Below, one piece after another: positions 58,678 to 64,000 of a stretch of DNA of 64,000 nt (the stretch's first letter is position 1; each line of letters starts with the position of its first letter). The DNA is from Polytrichum commune (Eukaryota; Streptophyta; Polytrichopsida; Polytrichales; Polytrichaceae), in the NCBI GenBank assembly GCA_950295325.1, contig OX485805.1:5394501-5458500 (forward strand), in the 5' to 3' direction. A model generated the notes under the pieces. It did no database searches and was not told the DNA's origin. It saw only the letters and a list, made by a program, of their open reading frames with translations. A program made the position numbers and the translations under genes.

Positions 58678-59398
58678 GGGGGAGGAATTTTTTTTTTTAA
58701 AAATGGGGCGGACGGGGAAGGGGGGTAAAAAAATTAAAAAAAAAATTAAAACTGGGGCGGACGGGGGAGCGGACGGAGGGGGGGGAAATTTTTTAAAAAA
58801 AAATGGGGCGGACGGGGGAGCGGACGGGGGGGGGGGGGGAACGGGGCGCGGACGGGGGGGGACAGGGGGGGATGGGGCGCGGACGGGGGGGAACGGGGCG
58901 CGGACGGGGTTGGGAACGGGGCGGACGGGGTTGGGAACGGGGCGGACGGGGTCGGGAACGGGGTGGACGGGGTCGGGAACGGGGCGGACGGGGTCGGGAA
59001 CGGGGCGGACGGGGTCGGGAACGGGGCGGACGGGGTCGGGAACGGGGCGGACGGGGTCGGGAACGGGGCGGACGGGGGGGGGGGAACTTTTTTTTTTAAA
59101 TAGGGCGGACGGGGAAGGGGAAAAAAAAAAAAAAAAAAAAAAAAACTGGGGCGGACGGGGGAGCGGACGGAGGGGCGGACGGGGGGGAACGGGAGCGGAC
59201 GGAGGGGGGGGAAATTTTTTTATAAAAAATGGGGCGGACGGGGAAGGGGAAAAAAAATTTAAAATTAAATAAAATTTAAAAAAATGGGGCGGACGGGGGA
59301 GCGGACGGAGGGGCGGACGGGGGGGAACGGGGCGTACGGGGTTGGGAACGGAGCGGACGGGGTCGGGAACAGGGGCGGACGGGGGGGCGGATGGGCTC
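58678..59398 (+). repeat. G-rich minisatellite, right part, element B, with 21-bp tandem core
   Basis: Contains about eight near-perfect tandem copies of a 21-bp unit, GGAACGGGGCGGACGGGGTC plus G, between about 58910 and 59075. Long A runs interrupt it (59118-59146). Glycine-rich open frames here, such as 58703-59272, are translations of the repeat and not genes. Confidence 0.9.
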
Positions 59399-59636
59399 TA
59401 GTAAATTTTTCCCCACTTTACCTTTACTTTGCTGACATGTCATCACACGTGGACATTGTAAATCCTACGTGTCTGAATTGGGTTAATGTAATTACACAAA
59501 AAAATCGGTAAAATTCAAGTCCGTCAGGATAAAGACAACATCCGGCATAATGTCGTGACGGATACGTGTCGTGACGGCACGACATTATGCTGGGATTACC
59601 CTCCGTCACGACACAATAGACAACCCTGATAACAAG

Positions 59637-59830
59637 TATTCTAATGTCCACGTATATATTTCCAATACATTAAGCAAATATTACAAGTATTCTAAGGTCC
59701 TCGTATATACTTCCAATACATTAAGCAGATATTACAAGTATTCTAATGTCCTCGTATATACTTCCAATACATTAGGCAGATATTACAAGTATTTTAATGT
59801 CCTCTTATATACTTCCAATACATGAAGCAA
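59637..59830 (+). repeat. Four tandem copies of a 51-bp unit
   Basis: The unit contains TATTCTAATGTCCTCGTATA and CTTCCAATACATTAAGCAGA. It lies in the intron of the E RING gene just right of element B. A plus-strand frame of 84 codons here is a translation of the repeat (51 is a multiple of 3). Confidence 0.85.
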
Positions 59831-60295
59831 AGTAATTCCTAAGTATACTCGACTTCTAATCTCACATTGTATACTACAGCTACTTGTGAGGTAGATAGTC
59901 AATGTACACGAATAATACTAAACCTTTAACCTAGTCAGTATGTGGAGATTTTTGGAGTACTATAAGTATATTGCATAGAGATCGATTTTCCATCCAGCTC
60001 ACACGTTACTACTCTAGACATTGTGAATACGTAATCGTTCGCAGTGGACAACACGAATCACGTTGACAGTCGTACTTGTTACTACTCTCGAGAGACACGT
60101 ACTTTAAACGTTGTGCAGTGCACCGTCTTGAGACTAATCATTCTACTGAAATATATCGTTAGCATACCTTTAAAATACAAAATGAAGACCTAACATACTT
60201 ATGGTATATTCAGATTCATTCATTAGAGACCGAACCATACTCTTATGTACTAATTAATTAGCAAGAACATATAGACTCTAGACTAGAAAACTTAC

Positions 60296-61100
60296 CACCA
60301 TTTGGACAAGTTGCTTTCGCTTCCTCCATCCTTAGTTGCAAGGTTTTCCTCTGCTCCTCGGCACATCCAAGCATCTCGGCCATCTGGAGCATCTCAGCGC
60401 TAGGCTCTCCCCACCCAAAACTCTTATGCCACTCTGGATGTGGCAAATTTTGGCACCCCTTAGCAATACATTTACCTCCATGTACAAATACAACCGACGC
60501 ACAATAGGGATGATACAAGTGCCTACAAGATGATACAATAATGTCACTGTTAGGAAACGGAAATTGACACAGTGAACAAGTGGAAATCTCCAGAAATCCA
60601 CTCCGATCTGAAATCCCTGCACCCTTCTCCTCTAAGTAAACCATGGGCCGTGGCCAGAAGGACCCCAAAGTCTTTCCTTTCTGCAACTCTAACAACTCCG
60701 CCTTCAATGCCTTGTATTGTAAGCGATGGGCCTCAATTCCATGTGCCATGTTGACCACCACCGACTCTGCCCATTCCAACTCTGCCCTTAAGGCCAACAG
60801 CCTAGTCTGTTCTGAAGCTAATTGCTCCATTATGCCCTCCATCTTGATTTTCTCCCGGTCAACATCACCTCCCTCACCCAGCATGGCATCAATCTTCAAC
60901 CCCTTCTCCACCTTCTGGTTCTCGTAGCTCTCGAGGAGACATTGTGACTGCTCCACCTTTAACTTACACCGATCCCTCCTCTGAAAGGCCTCCTTCTCTC
61001 GCACTATGTCCGCCTCCGTCTCCACCGATAATACGGTAATCAACTCTTGAACCTCCCTGCCCTTCTCCTTCACCGATTCTGCACAGTTCAAGTTCAATCT
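60296..61100 (-). CDS. Element E RING gene, exon 2: coiled coil plus RING-H2-like finger
   Basis: From acceptor CTATTAG (RLNLNCAESVKEKGREVQEL) to donor GGTG|GTAAGT, phase 1. The first two thirds form a long coiled coil (REKEAFQRRDRCKLKVEQSQ, EQLASEQTRLLALRAELEWA). A zinc finger follows: CSLCQFPFPNSDIIVSSCRH, LYHPYC, then KCIAKGC, that is C-x2-C, C-x-H-x2-H-x2-C and C-x4-C, a RING-H2-like pattern. Then HPEWHKSFGWGEPSAE and another helix. Such a protein could be a ubiquitin ligase or a structural DNA-complex component; the role in E is unknown. Confidence 0.7.
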
Positions 61101-61201
61101 CTAATAGATTAATGCATAAAATTCAATAAGTTAAAAAAATGGAAAGATCAACAAAAATCCAACATGTAGACAGATCAAGAGGATGGAAAGGCTGAATTTA
61201 C

Positions 61202-62066
61202 CATGAGTCCAACATCCACCTCTGCGTGCATATTCTGTACCACCTTCAACACAGACCCCTGATCCCATGCCAGACTCGAACAGTCCACCACAATCCGATG
61301 TTTCACCGAGCCTTGACTTCGTCCTCCCCTCTTCCCCCATTCTATCTCCCCTCCTGACCCCTGAACTCCATGTCGGACTTTCCCCACGCACCCCTGGCTC
61401 TACCTTTATTTTTGCCCACTCTCTACCCCGAACCTCTAGAGGCTTATCCCCCTCAAGCGTCTTCCTCAACGCCAACAACTTCTGGACACTTTGCTCATAG
61501 CGATTCACTTGCCTCTTGTTAGTGTCAGCCCCAAAGGCACACCAATCTACTTTCCCTTTCCCCTCATCAAACTCAACTGCAACACCCTCGGCAAAATGTA
61601 TCTTCAAGTAAGGAGGGATCTCACTCGGTGGATGTTGGTAGAGAATTGGGTGTAGGTATTGAATCCTCTTCACCACCCCTGCGTCTTTGCACCCTGCCCA
61701 CCCGTAGCCTTGGCGTCCACCATCGCCATATGGTTCTCCAAACATTTCCTTCAACAAACCAGGAGACACTCTTCCTTTCCGAAATTGATGTGGGTTGTCG
61801 CCATCGCTTGCAAGGGTCGGGTACTCATGCTGAAAATCTTCGCGTGTCAAAGCTCGCGGTGGTTGCCTTAACCTGGCGATCTCTGCATCCACCTGGTCAA
61901 TCCTCTCTATCCTGGGCTTTGACGTCTTCTTCGGCGCGGGACGTCTTCGATGTACAGCCCTGTCATCAGAGTTGTCAATCTCCTCAAATTGACTATCTCC
62001 CGTGCTTCCTCGCGCCTTGCGACCGCTGTGAGTGCTCCCCGAATGTCGTCCAACAGAACCCTCCAT
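61202..62066 (-). CDS. Element E RING gene, exon 1, with a suspected frameshift
   Basis: The first ATG in frame is at 62066 (MEGSVGRHSGSTHSGRKARG); the frame is open slightly upstream. It is basic at the start (RRRPAPKKTSKPRIERIDQV), then a folded region (HPILYQHPPSEIPPYLKIHF, VEFDEGKGKVDWCAFGADTN). Near 61320-61390, a G-rich stretch, the reading moves to another frame, which gives KHRIVVDCSSLAWDQGSVLK and VVQNMHAEVDVGLM and reaches the donor ATG|GTAAAT in phase 0, matching exon 2. The original frame would not splice in phase, so one base has probably been gained or lost. Confidence 0.6.
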
Positions 62067-62102
62067 TCTCTTCAATCCGTTGTCGCCCTCCGCCTTCAAT
62101 GC

Positions 62103-62200
62103 AGCTCACAGCGTAGCAATAATGTCCTCCTCAATCCCTAAACCCTAAAACCCTAAACCCCAAAGCTCACAGCGTAGCAATAATCTCCTCCTCAATCCCG
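62103..62200 (-). repeat. Duplicated leader sequence of the E RING gene, with telo-box motifs
   Basis: The phrase AGCTCACAGCGTAGCAATAA, followed by TCTCCTCCTCAATCCC, occurs twice, 62 bp apart. Between the copies lie CCCTAAACCCTAAAACCCTA repeats, i.e. telo-box motifs common in plant promoters and leaders. Upstream of the gene's ATG at 62066. Confidence 0.75.
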
Positions 62201-62778
62201 GTCGTTAGCAGCCGAAGACGATGGACTCTCACAACGAGGAAGAAGACGACCGCCGGTGATCACCCGTTGGTGATGGTGAGGAACTGGTGATCACCGGTCA
62301 TCACCAAATATGAACTCCAGTCAACTGGCAACCACCAGCGATTGGGCCGTCCACCGGCAGTAACCAGTTATTCCTCACTGTCGACCTGTAGTCACCGGTT
62401 ACCACAAGCAAAATGTAACATCTTATCCTCTGATGACCGGTCCATTCAGTGGCCAACGAGTAATTACATATTAGCCTATGAACATGCCTTTTTTTTGGCC
62501 CTGTTCGAACACGTGTCAAGGCGTGAGTGGCTGCCATAATAGTGGAGTTAGGTGGCCTCAACAGCCGAGCCAAAAGTCCCATGTACTACTCCAAATAAAG
62601 CCATTTTTTTTCGCTGCCACCTTTTGTAAGACAGCCCCTTCTCCATTGGAGGATTCAGATCCGCCAACTTCCACCCTCGATCTCAAATGCGTGGCAAAAT
62701 TAGAAACCCGAAGCCAATAGTGAGTACATGTGAGTACTTTTGTGTAGTTATAGTACCCCTGAATTTAATACAAGTATA

Positions 62779-62801
62779 TAGGGTCTAGCATACTTCCACC
62801 C
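62779..62801 (-). repeat. Right terminal inverted repeat of element E
   Basis: Reads TAGGGTCTAGCATACTTCC then ACCC on the plus strand and pairs base for base with the left end. Followed by CTCT and then TCACATAG, which matches the host repeat. Confidence 0.9.
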
Positions 62802-62805
62802 CTCT

Positions 62806-63164
62806 TCACATAGTCATTGGTTATCAAAATCTTACATCCTATATGCCCTAATATACTCTTCCTATAAGTCTTAATATACTTTTATAATGATCCTCTATCA
62901 CTAAGTACTTAATTTTCTTTGCTAAGCTGATGGGATCCCATTCCCGTGGGTTAGGAACCCTATTGCCGCGCGTAAGGTCCCGTATTTGCGCGGCTAGGAC
63001 CTAATCCCGTGGCCGAGGGGTCCAGGGTTCTAAGTCTCGGTGCCAGGGTTCCTTCTCCTCGCCCTCCTCAACAGTCTATAGTCTCTTGTGGCTCTCCTCC
63101 TTAGCTTACAGGCTGCAGCTCTCTTCTGAGATTCCTTCCTCCTTTTGTACCAATTTCCTCAAAG
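62806..63164. other. Host DNA to the right of element E, no gene
   Basis: The first about 100 bp continue the host repeat seen at 30780-30973. From 62940 the sequence is GC-richer (CCCGTGGGTTAGGAACCC, GCGCGTAAGGTCCCG) and may be the 5' part of the LINE fragment that follows. Nothing else identified. Confidence 0.5.
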
Positions 63165-64000
63165 CTCTTTTTGGGATCGATTATCACTATACAAGAAACA
63201 AAGTTAGCCGCCACTAAATCCACTAACCACATCCAAAGATTATTTCCACACTACAAACTTTTCTTTAACAACACGCATAACATCATAAGAATCACACGCC
63301 AAAAAATGACCTACAGGGGATATAGAGGAGGCCTACTACTACTTATCCATAAAAAATATGCATTCCCAGATAACCTCTCCAAAATCCCTATACCCGCAGA
63401 TGTATCCCCGTTTCTCCAAATAACGCGGATAACAAACCACCCCCTACAACCTTGGCTACTAATCAACCTATACATGCCCTCACATAAAGAAGACCTACCT
63501 CTCATCCCCACCATACAACATACAATAACTAACCAAATAAATACGCACCCTAACCACACATACATCCTATGTGGAAATTTCAATAAGGACATCGCCTTAA
63601 TAGGTAGACAAAACGACCAACAAACCACGCCATCACAAACCGAGGATTACCTATGGAGATCCTTTACGACCGGCCTTGGCTTATCATACGTCCCGACAAA
63701 TACCCCCTTTTCAAGACAAGGAGGACACAACTACACACAAAATAGTCTAATAGATGGTTTCTTCATAAAAACCCCCAACAACAACCAATATACCTCAACT
63801 ATAAACCAAAATATGCATTTAAACTCCGACCACCTACCCATATAACTACAAATCCCCCCAAACACGCTCATAGCCAAAACACCACTCATAACTTCCGAAC
63901 CACCACCTAGGATATTCAATCCCATACCAAAGGAGAAACTCGAGGAATTTAACATAACATTTTTTGAAAGACACTCAAACCAAATAGATGAGCTTACACA
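63165..64000 (+). pseudogene. LINE (non-LTR retrotransposon) endonuclease domain, truncated
   Basis: The frame reads GSIITIQETKLAATKSTNHI, then GGLLLLIHKKYAF, LINLYMPSHKED, YILCGNFNKDIAL, NSLIDGFFIKTP and HLNSDHLPI. This is the apurinic-like endonuclease domain of a LINE; QETK and SDHLP are its conserved motifs. The usual GDFN is GNFN, so a metal-binding Asp is lost. A TAA at 63843-63845 follows SDHLPI, after which the frame stays open to the window edge (PPPRIFNPIPKEKLEEFNIT). The start of the domain is missing and the reverse transcriptase would lie beyond the window. Confidence 0.75.

Larger units (their letters stand above)
41922..59628. mobile_element. Element B: hAT-like element in an intron of the E RING gene
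   Basis: Ends CAGGGTTGTCTATCGCG and ATAGACAACCCTG, flanked by a perfect 8-bp duplication ATAACAAG (41914-41921 and 59629-59636). The arms are homologous to element A: the first 250 bp (GTCATGACGG hairpins, then GGGTGGGTAAAATACTTACC) and the last 230 bp (CACACGTGGACATTGTAA and a 13-bp hairpin stem at 59545-59590). The middle is a G-rich minisatellite array that has been split by element C. B itself is about 1.7 kb without C and has no coding region. Confidence 0.92.
30974..62801 (+). mobile_element. Element E: 31.8-kb DNA transposon complex, superfamily not identified
   Basis: The ends are 23-bp perfect inverted repeats starting GGGTGGAAGTATGCTAGACC, flanked by the direct repeat CTCT (30970-30973 and 62802-62805; CCTCT if one shared base is counted). 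The flanking host repeat rejoins correctly if the element is removed. E encodes a DDE-like transposase (plus strand, 33674-40151) and a three-exon RING gene (minus strand, 62066-40681), plus small open frames at 32097 and 33153. Nested elements A and B make up about 21 kb; the original E would be about 11 kb. The superfamily cannot be assigned: a 4-5 bp duplication fits several superfamilies (Sola, Ginger and Academ are possibilities). Confidence 0.85.

Noticed and set aside
58703-59272. Gly/Asp/Arg-rich open frames in the G-rich arrays (also 42197-42694 and 36838-37191)
   Set aside because: Direct translations of the GGGGCGGACGGGG minisatellite in several frames; no start context or domain.

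Overview
This is a eukaryotic nuclear window, almost certainly from a land plant. It has spliced genes with canonical GT..AG introns, a TTTAGGG-type interstitial repeat, plant CACTA (tnp2) and hAT transposons, and a kinase-NB-ARC-LRR gene of the type described from mosses (the PNL class). It suggests a TE-rich seedless plant such as a bryophyte or lycophyte; the species cannot be named from the sequence. No rRNA, tRNA or CRISPR array was seen.

Layout. 1-14.9 kb is AT-rich, mostly non-coding DNA with eroded repeats, an LTR-like GC-richer block (2.5-3.8 kb) and a few unrecognised coding-like scraps. 14.99-21.39 kb holds one resistance-type gene: kinase exon, NB-ARC exon, then a huge LRR exon made of 72-bp tandem repeats. 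It carries an in-frame TGA just after the MHD motif and frameshifts near its 3' end, so it encodes at most a truncated kinase-NB protein or is a pseudogene. 22.5-28.3 kb is a GC-rich, minus-strand, broken gene with a coiled-coil region and an FCP1/NIF-like (HAD-fold) domain, split by a probable solo LTR (24.24-25.86 kb) and sprinkled with a 16-22 bp palindrome.

30.97-62.80 kb is one nested transposon complex that can be unpacked by its target-site duplications. Outer element E (30974-62801, 23-bp TIRs, CTCT duplication) carries a DDE-like transposase gene on the plus strand and a RING-finger gene on the minus strand. Element A (36520-39742) sits inside the E transposase and itself contains a solo LTR (37098-39341). 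Element B (41922-59628), a relative of A, sits in an intron of the E RING gene. Inside B is hAT element C (42650-58669), and inside C is a CACTA element D (43650-57948). D has an uninterrupted tnp2 gene on the plus strand and a divergently transcribed accessory gene. That accessory gene combines a Transposase_24-like region, a coiled coil and an FCP1-like domain whose catalytic aspartates are replaced. D also carries an apparent captured fragment of a SAC-type phosphoinositide phosphatase gene.

62.8-64.0 kb resumes the host DNA and ends in a LINE endonuclease domain cut by the window edge. The most unusual material is element E (superfamily not identified), the FCP1-like domains in two transposon-associated genes, the dispersed palindrome at 23-28 kb, and the four-level nesting with readable duplications at each step.
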